Assembly (NCBI GenBank): GCA_030151245.1 | Contig: JASLEF010000022.1 | Location: forward strand, 1 to 17,851 | Source of the DNA: Ignatzschineria sp. | Lineage (GTDB): Bacteria > Pseudomonadota > Gammaproteobacteria > Cardiobacteriales > Wohlfahrtiimonadaceae | Length of the DNA: 17,851 bases | Reading direction: 5' to 3' | In this document: positions 6,836 through 14,574 of the stretch, in pieces | Position numbering within the stretch: the first letter of the stretch is position 1 | Layout of the letters: each line of letters opens with the position of its first letter | Made by a program: the position numbers and the translations under genes | The notes under the pieces: model-generated | Databases searched by the model: none | Told to the model about the DNA's origin: nothing | What the model saw: the letters and a program-made list of their open reading frames with translations, nothing else

Positions 6836-9800
6836 ATGCGTAAAGCCATACTTAAAGTAGCCTTATCATCAATACTCGCCCTCTCCTTAAGTTCTGCCAA
6901 CAGCCTCATCGATATCTTAAAAGATAGTCAGAACCCAGAAGTAGAATCATTAGTGCAATATCAAAATGATAATAATCTCTACTTTAAGGATGCGTATGGC
7001 TTTACGCTCTATGATTATGTTTACGCTAAAAATAATCCTGCACTCAATGAATGGTTGCAAAGCAAGAATATTCAAAGTGGTGTGACGCCGGCATTAGTCC
7101 AACGCGCACAAATATGGTTATTTTTACTCAACTACCCTGTGGATAACCTTGAGGGTAACTTTACACCGGCCTTCCAAGAGAATATTCTAAACTATCAAAC
7201 CCAAAATGATCTTATCACCATTCCTCGCATTACGCCGGAATGGTTTATTGACCTCGAACATGATGCAATTGCAACGCTATTGCAAGAAATTGAGAAAGTG
7301 AATCCCACGCTTTCTAAGTCAGATTTACAGTCAGAATTAATCAAAGTATTACAAGATCGACTTCCCGAGAGTGTCGAATTAAATAAGCTGATTAGCGAGA
7401 GCAATATTCTCAATGCCACCCGTGATAAACTTCTATTTGAAATCAACCCTCAAGACCCCCAACAAGCGCCTTATGAAACCCTCTTAGAACTTGATTTCTT
7501 ACAGGACTCTCCACAGAGTCAACCACTCTCATTACCAGATTCATTAGTCACGTTTTTTGACTTCAATCGTGATGATATTCAAAAAATCACTCATAACCCT
7601 CGTTCACAAAAGACCTTAACGTTACAAACATGGTTACGAATCGCGGGTTATTTTCCACCACCCTTAATCATTGATGGCACCAATGGTGCTAACTCACGCA
7701 ATGCAATTAAACGATACCAAACAGCGATTAATCAACCTGCGGATGGAATCCCTCATGTTCGCTGGGAAGAACCATTAGAAACGCTAGTGAGAACCAAAGC
7801 ACAACAGCAACTACAATTATTGGGGCATTATAAACGTGCGATTAATGGTCGCAATGATGCTGCCACTCGAAATGCAATTCGTCGCTTTGAAAAGTCTATA
7901 GAACTTCCCGAAACAGGAACATTGGCCCCCAATGTTCTTATGCATCTCTTTAATCCAAACTTCTTTCCAGAAGGGACCAATATCGTTACAGAACCGGTCA
8001 TTATCGCTACAGAAGTCGATATCCCGACTGTTACAAACAATTCAGAGAAACCTGTTCAAAATAAAGAGTCTGAGGAAAGCATGAAAACAGATCTTTCCTC
8101 ACCGGTAATTGCTGATGCCTATATGACCCTGACACCTATTGTCCAACAAGCCTTAACACGACTTCTACAACAACAGAAAAAAGCAGAAGAGGAAGCAAAA
8201 GCCGCCGCAGAAATCGCAGCAAAAAAGGCAGAAGAAGCGGCAAAAAAAGCAGAGTTTGAAGCAAAAATTCAAGCGCTAATAGAACTTAAAGAGCCCATCC
8301 AATCATTTGCATTAACCCGGGCGGAAGTAGACAATCTCATTATTAAAGCTAGACGATCTGACATCTTCTTTACCCAGACCGCCTTCTACCTTTTAAAGCT
8401 TTATGATGGAGATATTGATGGATCAAATGGTCCTGCAACTCGTGAAGCCATTCGCCGCTTTGAAAAAGCTCTTGGACAGAGAGAAACGGGAGAAATACTA
8501 CCTAGATGGCAAACCCCCTTAAGACAAATCATGTACCGCATGGTGCAATATCGTCTGACACAAGATGGCTTTTATAAAGGAGATATTGATGGCATCTCAG
8601 GTCCCGGTACTCGTAATGCAATTATGGCTTATGAAAAGGCAAATCATACAGAAGAAGTGGGCCGTTTAACGCCAGCATTGTTATTAACACTCTTTAATAC
8701 AGATCTTCATAATATTGTTAAAGGTTCGGAGGGTACAGAAGATATCCCAACAGACTCATTAGAAGATGTCACTGATGATGGTACCGCTCCCGTAAGCGCT
8801 GAAGAGGACCGAGAACTACAAGCAGACCAAAATAAAAATGAGGAAAAATATCGCGCATCCGTCAAAGCGGTTGACTTATCTCATGCAAAAAGTACTGAAG
8901 ATATTGCTTTAATACAGTTACAGCTAGCATATCTCGGCTTTTACACAGGCACTATTGATGGCTTGACAGGTCCTGGTTCAACCCGTGCAATTACCGCCTT
9001 CCAAAAAGAATTCCAACTCCCAACATCTGGCAAACTAGATAAACGCACACAAGAAAGATTAGAGACTGAGAATATTAATAAATTTCAACGCTACCTAAAA
9101 CGTACCGGTTATATGAAAGACCCTGAAACAGGTGCAATGGGACCGAAAACCCGTCGTGCAGTTGGGATTCTTAAAAATCGTTATGGTTATAACGTCAATG
9201 AAACACTCGATATTCCGGCATATTTGATTTTAATTGATGAGGAACAAGGTTCCACTATCGCTAAAGAATATTACGATAAAGTTATCAAAGCCAAAGAGGA
9301 AGAAGAAGCACTTAAAGATACTCAAAGTTATCTCATCGGATTTGGTATTCTAAAAGGCAAAGCCGATGGAAAAATGGGACCTGCGACACAACGCGCGATT
9401 AGTTCTTACCGCTCACAACAAGGATTAGCGAAAGGTCAACAAATTGACAATGCACTGCTAGAATCTTTCAAAAAAACATCCCCAAAACAAGCACAGGCCT
9501 ACTTACAACAATTAGGCTATCCTATTAAGCCGGATGGTATTTTTGGTAATAACTCTAAAAAGCAGCTCAATGCCTTCTTAAAAAGCCAAAGAAAACCCGC
9601 ATCAGATATCGTGACTGCTACTATTTTAATGGATTTAAAAATAGCTCTTGATGCTAAACTCGCAGGTCGTAGTAGTACCTCTACTGCCTCCCCCGCAACA
9701 ACAGCACCTCGCACTGGAACGCCTCCACGCTTACAAAGAGGACTTCAAGAAGAAGGGATTCTTTCTAATGCGCCAAGCACAACCGTCAATGGACCGCTAC

Positions 9801-9949
9801 AAGTCGTCAAGAACAATTCTGGTGCCATTGTGGGCTGTAAGGTTCGAAACATCACCATGGCGGCAGACTGGTGTAGCGGTAAACGTAATGGCTCAAGTTG
9901 CCGAGTGCTCTATAAAAACGGACGCGTCCTCTCCATGAACTGCCGTTAA
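6836..9949 (+). CDS. Large exported protein with about nine peptidoglycan-binding-like repeats
   Basis: This 1037-residue product has a signal peptide (about 1-22), so it should act in the envelope. I count nine PG_binding_1-like segments, several with the G.Y.G.IDG..G..TR.AI..F pattern: about 84-130 (degenerate), 258-315, 322-372, 512-560, 566-620, 692-742, 747-800, 827-876 and 883-935. Segments 2-3 and 4-5 look like copies of one two-repeat unit: each has an R-W-x-x-PL junction and ends in LFN followed by N-I-V. An Ala/Lys/Glu-rich stretch (about 444-482) is probably a coiled coil, and an acidic linker runs about 630-670. The Ser/Thr/Pro-rich 945-965 leads to a tail with four cysteines (1001, 1013, 1022, 1036). 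I see no hydrolase, transpeptidase or transglycosylase motif. It starts 6 bp after mnmG with AAGGA 9 nt upstream, so the two are probably co-transcribed. A cell-wall scaffold role is inference. Confidence 0.85.
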   Translation: MRKAILKVALSSILALSLSSANSLIDILKDSQNPEVESLVQYQNDNNLYFKDAYGFTLYDYVYAKNNPALNEWLQSKNIQSGVTPALVQRAQIWLFLLNYPVDNLEGNFTPAFQENILNYQTQNDLITIPRITPEWFIDLEHDAIATLLQEIEKVNPTLSKSDLQSELIKVLQDRLPESVELNKLISESNILNATRDKLLFEINPQDPQQAPYETLLELDFLQDSPQSQPLSLPDSLVTFFDFNRDDIQKITHNPRSQKTLTLQTWLRIAGYFPPPLIIDGTNGANSRNAIKRYQTAINQPADGIPHVRWEEPLETLVRTKAQQQLQLLGHYKRAINGRNDAATRNAIRRFEKSIELPETGTLAPNVLMHLFNPNFFPEGTNIVTEPVIIATEVDIPTVTNNSEKPVQNKESEESMKTDLSSPVIADAYMTLTPIVQQALTRLLQQQKKAEEEAKAAAEIAAKKAEEAAKKAEFEAKIQALIELKEPIQSFALTRAEVDNLIIKARRSDIFFTQTAFYLLKLYDGDIDGSNGPATREAIRRFEKALGQRETGEILPRWQTPLRQIMYRMVQYRLTQDGFYKGDIDGISGPGTRNAIMAYEKANHTEEVGRLTPALLLTLFNTDLHNIVKGSEGTEDIPTDSLEDVTDDGTAPVSAEEDRELQADQNKNEEKYRASVKAVDLSHAKSTEDIALIQLQLAYLGFYTGTIDGLTGPGSTRAITAFQKEFQLPTSGKLDKRTQERLETENINKFQRYLKRTGYMKDPETGAMGPKTRRAVGILKNRYGYNVNETLDIPAYLILIDEEQGSTIAKEYYDKVIKAKEEEEALKDTQSYLIGFGILKGKADGKMGPATQRAISSYRSQQGLAKGQQIDNALLESFKKTSPKQAQAYLQQLGYPIKPDGIFGNNSKKQLNAFLKSQRKPASDIVTATILMDLKIALDAKLAGRSSTSTASPATTAPRTGTPPRLQRGLQEEGILSNAPSTTVNGPLQVVKNNSGAIVGCKVRNITMAADWCSGKRNGSSCRVLYKNGRVLSMNCR

Positions 9950-9971
9950 TCAATCGGACTGAGTCAATAAT

Positions 9972-10013
9972 AAACCCCTACCGTATAAACATATTGTAGG
10001 GGTTTTGTTTTTT
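9972..10013 (+). terminator. Intrinsic terminator after the mnmG unit
   Basis: AAACCCCTAC (9972-9981) pairs perfectly with GTAGGGGTTT (9996-10005), and the T-rich TTTTGTTTTTT follows to 10013. On the minus strand the stem is followed by TTTATTATT, so it may weakly terminate birA too, for which I found no other terminator. Confidence 0.88.
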
Positions 10014-10105
10014 ATAGAATATCCATGATGGGACTGGCCTTATCAGCACTAGGTCCTTACCAAATCGTTCTTTATTATTTCAGATAGAGAAATCCCCAAA
10101 AGTGG

Positions 10106-11143
10106 TTAATAGGCTCGCAATGAAAGGTCTCCAGAGAGATGAGGTTTAATTGAACCATCTGCATATTGAATTAATAAGGCGCCACTAGCATCGATCCCGA
10201 CCTCCTTACCAATTTCATCCCCCTTATCAGACATCAATCGTACCGTTCTATCAAAGAAACAGCTCTTAGATTCCCACTGTTTTTGCAAATTCGGTAATGT
10301 TTCTGGTGCACTACTAATTTTTTGACAAATCTCATATAATCGTTGCGCTAAAGTCGCTACTAAAATATTACGATCCAAAGATTTTCCTAAAACAGCTTCG
10401 CAGTTAGTGGGATGATTACCCACTACTTCCATAGATGGATCTTGTTGATTATTCACCCCCATCCCTACAATGACATCTATTCCCTTAGAAGTGATGGTAC
10501 TTTCCACTAAAATCCCTGCCAGTTTCTGTCCTTCAACCCAAATATCATTAGGCCATTTAATTTTTGCATTATCGATACCCAAAGTATTCAATGCTTCCAA
10601 TAGTGCGATCCCCGCACGAAGACTCAAACTACTCAAATAGGGTAATGCCGCTTGTGGAAAATGATACTTAAATGAAAAATAGAGATTCTTTGCTAATGGG
10701 GAGATCCATTTTTTTGCACGTCGACCTCGTCCTCCTTGTTGCATTTCCGTCACAGCAACTGCCGCAAAATCTGAGAAACCATCATTCTCTGTAGGCAAGC
10801 GGACTTTCTCTAAATCAGTATTCGTTGAATTTGTTATAAAGGACGTTTTTATCAAAAATTTATCGTGTAATATTTCCGGAAGATAATGGAATATTTGCAA
10901 CTTACTCAAAGGCTGATAAGTGGCTACTGTTTCAAAACTTTGTAAAAATGAGTCATATTGAAAAAGATCACTCATCGCACATAAAGCAACCATAGCTTCT
11001 TCCAGCGTATTCTGATCTACCACCAGTAATGCAGCAAGCTCCTCTTTAGAATAGATTCCTTTTTTTGAAACTTTTTGAAATATTGCCTCAATCAATGCGA
11101 TCTCTTCCAAAGTATCCTCCTCTCTCACGTTTCTCTTAATCAT
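10106..11143 (-). CDS. birA: Biotin-protein ligase BirA
   Basis: BirA activates biotin with ATP and attaches it to the biotin carrier of acetyl-CoA carboxylase; in many bacteria it also represses biotin genes. Taking ATG at 11143 gives 345 residues. The ligase core has GRGRRAKKW (138-146), KWPND (196-200) and KLAGILVE (207-214), plus a C-terminal SH3-like domain. The first 80 or so residues show a helix-turn-helix-like pattern (YSKEELAALLVVDQNTLEEAM), but the following wing lacks the GKGYxL segment seen in E. coli, so DNA binding is uncertain. Start choice is open. The ATG has a poor ribosome site (AGG only 3 nt away), a TTG one codon earlier (11146) is in frame, and a TTG at 11110 is preceded by a perfect AGGAGG (11116-11121), which would give 334 residues. 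Confidence 0.93.
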   Translation of the reverse strand: MIKRNVREEDTLEEIALIEAIFQKVSKKGIYSKEELAALLVVDQNTLEEAMVALCAMSDLFQYDSFLQSFETVATYQPLSKLQIFHYLPEILHDKFLIKTSFITNSTNTDLEKVRLPTENDGFSDFAAVAVTEMQQGGRGRRAKKWISPLAKNLYFSFKYHFPQAALPYLSSLSLRAGIALLEALNTLGIDNAKIKWPNDIWVEGQKLAGILVESTITSKGIDVIVGMGVNNQQDPSMEVVGNHPTNCEAVLGKSLDRNILVATLAQRLYEICQKISSAPETLPNLQKQWESKSCFFDRTVRLMSDKGDEIGKEVGIDASGALLIQYADGSIKPHLSGDLSLRAY

Positions 11144-11158
11144 CAACCTATAATATCG

Positions 11159-11272
11159 CTATTTCGCTTTAATCATACCTGCCCTAACTGCCGGCACAGA
11201 AATAATAATAAAATACAAAATCTTCCACACATACGCCTGTTTTTTAACAGCGATGTTACTAAAAAAATTCAA
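11159..11272 (-). CDS. Possible 37-residue single-span membrane peptide upstream of birA
   Basis: This open frame ends 15 nt before the birA ATG. It could begin at TTG 11272, or at a GTG giving 23 residues. It encodes a hydrophobic segment, WKILYFIIISVPAV, followed by a basic tail RAGMIKAK, a one-span membrane pattern with a positive end. There is no good Shine-Dalgarno site before the TTG, and only a short AGG before the GTG. I recognise no family. It may be a real small gene, an upstream ORF controlling birA, or chance in an AT-rich stretch. Confidence 0.2.
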   Translation of the reverse strand: MNFFSNIAVKKQAYVWKILYFIIISVPAVRAGMIKAK

Positions 11273-11345
11273 ACCAATGTAATTATTTTATCCTGAAGAA
11301 TCATCATAACCTATCGATCAAATCAAAATAATTTTATTCACGCAC

Positions 11346-11380
11346 AAAAAAAAGAGTGCTTTAAAAGCACCCTTTTTTTT
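11346..11380 (-). terminator. Terminator after the tyrB/small-protein unit (bidirectional shape)
   Basis: GAGTGCT and AGCACCC (11354-11360, 11366-11372) form the stem, flanked by eight A on the left and eight T on the right. It can therefore terminate on either strand. In the minus direction it closes the unit ending with the small membrane protein, 12 nt past its stop. Confidence 0.85.
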
Positions 11381-11392
11381 GAGTTCTTTAAA

Positions 11393-11494
11393 TTAACTAA
11401 AGAACACCACTCCAAATAATAATGCCCAACCCACAATGCAAAGTAGAGCAATAATATAGAGCGGAAGCTTATATATAAATACACTTTCAGACAT
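11393..11494 (-). CDS. 33-residue single-span membrane protein
   Basis: This short gene begins ATG at 11494 directly after a strong GGGGAAGG ribosome site. It encodes MSESVFIYKLP, then a hydrophobic span of about 20 residues (about 12-32, YIIALLCIVGWALLFGVVFF), and ends in Ser. It starts 40 nt downstream of the tyrB stop on the same strand and ends 12 nt before a strong terminator. That placement, together with the ribosome site, is what a real gene would show. The N-terminus is probably cytoplasmic and the protein inserted in the inner membrane. Tiny one-span proteins often serve as accessory subunits of membrane complexes (CydX and CcoM are examples), but I see no sequence match to these. 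Function unknown. Confidence 0.6.
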   Translation of the reverse strand: MSESVFIYKLPLYIIALLCIVGWALLFGVVFFS

Positions 11495-11534
11495 AAACCT
11501 TCCCCTTATATCCAATATTCTGAACTAAATAGCT

Positions 11535-12731
11535 TTATAATACATTAACTACAGCATTCGCCGCAAGTTCAATATTATCGTCATTGAGCGCCGCAATACA
11601 AATTCTGCCAGTGTCAACTGTATAGATAGCATAGTCCTTTTTCATTTTCTCAACTTGATCTGCGCTAAGTCCTGAGTAAGAAAACATTCCCGCCTGATTA
11701 TTAATGAAACTAAAATCAACTTTATCCTGTTTCGTATTCAATAACTTCACAAATTTCGAACGCATATCTTTTATACGATCACGCATTCCGGCAAGCTCCG
11801 CTTCCCACTCTGCACGAAGTTGATCATCTGCTAAGACATAATGGACCAGCTGCGCACCATAGGAAGGAGGCGATGAATAAATTGCTCGCACCATCGTTTT
11901 GAGCTGAGAAGTAATACGCGCCTGCTCTTCTTCATTCGAAGTAATCACCGTTAATGCCCCAATTCTCTCACTATAAAGCGAGAATGATTTAGAAAATGAA
12001 GTGGCAATAAATACAGGGATATCTTGCTCTGCAAAGATATGGATCGCCGCTGCATCCTCACGAATACCCTTTGAGAAACCTTGGTATGCCATATCTAAAA
12101 AAGGAATCAGGTTACGCTCTTTAAAGAGCTTAGCGACTTTTTGCCACTGCTCTGCAGATAGGTCTGCACCTGTAGGATTGTGACAGCAAGCATGGAGTAC
12201 GACGATAGATTGCTCAGGCAACGTCTCCATCGTCTGATAAAACTCCTCAAATGCAACACCCTTAGTTTCTTCATCAAAATAAGGATAATCCTTCACCTCA
12301 AAGCCCGCACCTTCAAAAATCGCAATATGATTACTCCAAGTCGGATTTGAAACATAGACTGTGCTATTAGGAACCACTGTATGTAAAAAATCACCACCAA
12401 TCTTCAGAGCGCCGGTTCCCCCTAGCGTCTGAATTGTTGATAATCTTTTTTGTTGATAAAGTTCATGATCCTCTGTAAAGAGAAGTTTTTGAACACAATC
12501 AACATAACTCCCAAGCCCACTCATGGGGAGATAAACTCGCGGCGTCGGATGATCAAAGAGATAGGCTTCTGCGGCTTTTACTGCCTTTAAAATAGGTACT
12601 CGACCGGCATGATCCGAATAGATCCCGATACTTAAGTTAACTTTTTCTTCCCTTGGATCCTGCTTAAAGGATTCAACAACACCTAAGATCGCATCATCTG
12701 GCGCTAATGGAACGCCGTTAAATAGTTTCAT
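11535..12731 (-). CDS. tyrB: Aromatic-amino-acid/aspartate aminotransferase (TyrB-like)
   Basis: This is a PLP enzyme of class I fold that moves amino groups between aromatic or dicarboxylic amino acids and 2-oxoacids, the last step of Tyr and Phe synthesis. It has 398 residues, against 397 in E. coli TyrB. The PLP lysine is K248 in SFSKSFSLYSERIG, with N185 in CCHNPTGADL, D213 in the LDMAYQGF segment, R256 for the phosphate and R376 in GRICIAAL for the substrate carboxylate. Stretches such as KVNLSIG, VYLPM-x-GL and IQTLGG match E. coli TyrB better than AspC, although substrate range cannot be fixed from sequence. The start has AAGGAA about 6 nt upstream. It lies 21 nt after the SLC13-type transporter gene and is probably co-transcribed with it. 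Confidence 0.9.
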   Translation of the reverse strand: MKLFNGVPLAPDDAILGVVESFKQDPREEKVNLSIGIYSDHAGRVPILKAVKAAEAYLFDHPTPRVYLPMSGLGSYVDCVQKLLFTEDHELYQQKRLSTIQTLGGTGALKIGGDFLHTVVPNSTVYVSNPTWSNHIAIFEGAGFEVKDYPYFDEETKGVAFEEFYQTMETLPEQSIVVLHACCHNPTGADLSAEQWQKVAKLFKERNLIPFLDMAYQGFSKGIREDAAAIHIFAEQDIPVFIATSFSKSFSLYSERIGALTVITSNEEEQARITSQLKTMVRAIYSSPPSYGAQLVHYVLADDQLRAEWEAELAGMRDRIKDMRSKFVKLLNTKQDKVDFSFINNQAGMFSYSGLSADQVEKMKKDYAIYTVDTGRICIAALNDDNIELAANAVVNVL

Positions 12732-12752
12732 TCTGATTCCTTCTCTTCAATT

Positions 12753-14564
12753 TTATAGTGGCCAAACATAGATCACTGTTGGAACAACCGTCACGATCAA
12801 CAGTAAGTCTAACAAAAAGCCCATCCGCCAATAATCTCCAAATTGATAGCCTCCTGGCCCCATTACCAACGTATTGGAATGGTGCCCTATCGGGGTATTA
12901 AAAGCACATGAACAAGCAATTGCGATAATCATCAAATAGGGATCGATATTATGACCCATCATATTTGCGACGCCCACCGCGATTGGCGCCATGATGACTG
13001 CCGTTGCTGAACTGTTAATAACATCTGTAATCAGCATTGTTATTAGCATGACTATAGACAATACTAACATAGCTGGCAAGCCTTCTAAAAGTGGGACGAT
13101 CGATGTGACGATAATATTTGTCGCTCCTGATTGCTCTAACGCGGCACCCACTGTAATAAAACATCCTAATAAAATAATTAAAGGTCCATCAATGCTTTGA
13201 TAAACTTCACGAAGAGGGATTAGCTTAAAAAGCACCAACAATAATATCGCTAAAGGAAAAGCAATGTGAGGCGGTAAGATTTGCAAAGCCACCGCTAAAA
13301 CAGAGAGCATAAAAATGCCGACTGTTGGCCACATTTTAGAGGAGGGCTTTAAGCGAATATTCCTTTCCGCTAATGGCAGACATCCCAAATAATTCATAGT
13401 CTCCGGCAACTCTTTTTTATCCCCTTGAATAAGCAAGATATCCCCTGCTTTTAACGTCAAACGGGAAAACCGTTGGCGAATACTCTCCCCTTGCCTTGAG
13501 ACTCCTAGAATGTTGATATTATAGCGTTCTCGAAGATAGAGCTCAGACAACATATGTCCGGAAATCCTCGCGCCAGGATTGACGACAACTTCAAGAATTT
13601 CCATCGATTCAATCGCATCTTTTTCCTTACCGCCTTTCGTAAATTTAATATTCACGCCGGAGAGTAATTCCATCTGCTTAAGATCTTCTGGTTGCCCTTC
13701 AATTAAAAGAATATCATTCTCCCGAAGCACCTCTTCCTTACTGGGTGATAAGAGCCGTCTTGCACCTCTTAAAAGCGTCACTACATTAACATGATCTTCA
13801 GTGACTTTTTCCAGCTCTCCAATGGTTTTACCAATAAACTTATTATTTGCTAAAATTTTAGCTTCAAGAAGATAATCATCCGTTTCAAACAGTCGACTAT
13901 TACTCTCTGTATCTCTCACCGGAATTAAACGCCAACCGATAAAAGAGATGTAGAGTAGTCCCACAATAACGATCACGATTCCCGTAGGTAAGAAATCAAA
14001 CATTGCAAATGCCCCTAATGAGGGATCTGCTGTTTCACGATATTGTGCAATAATCATATTCGGAGGCGTTCCAATCAACGTCGCCGTCCCCCCCAATAAT
14101 GACGCAAATGCCATCGGCATTAATAGTCGTGATGTGGGAATATTATAACGTTGCGATACCTGCAATGCGACGGGCATTATCAGAGCTAATGCCCCTACAT
14201 CATTCATAAATGCAGAGAAAAATGCCACAAGCCCTGTGAGCGTTAAGATCAACAACACGGGACGGTCTGAAAAACGACTTAAATGTTGTGATAAGTGATA
14301 AGTCACTCCCGTATTTCCAAGAGCATTACTCAAAACTAGCACGGCGGCTACAGTAATCACAGCGCGATGACTAAAGCCTGAAAAAGCATCACCAATAGGC
14401 ACTACCCCCCCTAGCACCATCGCTAACAATGCCCCTAAAGCCACGACATCAAAACGCCATTTCCCCACCATAAAAGCAATAAAACTACAAAACAAAATCA
14501 CCAACGCGTAGAGTTGCACGTTGGTGATACCGTTAATTAGTGGTCCAGAAAATAATGTCAGCAT
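12753..14564 (-). CDS. SLC13/DASS-type permease with two RCK-C domains
   Basis: This 603-residue inner-membrane transporter has hydrophobic segments at about 15-210 and 412-600. Each half holds a substrate or ion loop: NDVGALALIMP (121-131) with GTPPNM (165-170), and NSSATAVIMAP (517-527) with NTPIGHHSNT (556-565). Between the halves lie two TrkA-C (RCK-C) domains, about 229-300 and 321-398, each ending in a DILLI strand. This layout is shared with the group that includes cyanobacterial and algal SLT/SAC1-type sulfate transporters, but members also carry other anions. The cargo here cannot be named. The RCK-C domains suggest gating by a bound ligand, possibly a nucleotide. It starts 10 nt after the ppk1 stop with no strong ribosome site, which suggests translational coupling. 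Confidence 0.88.
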   Translation of the reverse strand: MLTLFSGPLINGITNVQLYALVILFCSFIAFMVGKWRFDVVALGALLAMVLGGVVPIGDAFSGFSHRAVITVAAVLVLSNALGNTGVTYHLSQHLSRFSDRPVLLILTLTGLVAFFSAFMNDVGALALIMPVALQVSQRYNIPTSRLLMPMAFASLLGGTATLIGTPPNMIIAQYRETADPSLGAFAMFDFLPTGIVIVIVGLLYISFIGWRLIPVRDTESNSRLFETDDYLLEAKILANNKFIGKTIGELEKVTEDHVNVVTLLRGARRLLSPSKEEVLRENDILLIEGQPEDLKQMELLSGVNIKFTKGGKEKDAIESMEILEVVVNPGARISGHMLSELYLRERYNINILGVSRQGESIRQRFSRLTLKAGDILLIQGDKKELPETMNYLGCLPLAERNIRLKPSSKMWPTVGIFMLSVLAVALQILPPHIAFPLAILLLVLFKLIPLREVYQSIDGPLIILLGCFITVGAALEQSGATNIIVTSIVPLLEGLPAMLVLSIVMLITMLITDVINSSATAVIMAPIAVGVANMMGHNIDPYLMIIAIACSCAFNTPIGHHSNTLVMGPGGYQFGDYWRMGFLLDLLLIVTVVPTVIYVWPL

Positions 14565-14574
14565 ATGATTCTAT

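Noticed and set aside
9648..9938. 96-residue frame in another phase inside the repeat-protein gene.
   Set aside because: The main frame is clearly coding there (repeat 9, Cys tail), and the alternative has no ribosome site or recognisable motif.
10024..10056. GGAC...GTCC partial palindrome considered as a birA terminator.
   Set aside because: The stem is short and interrupted and lacks a T-run.
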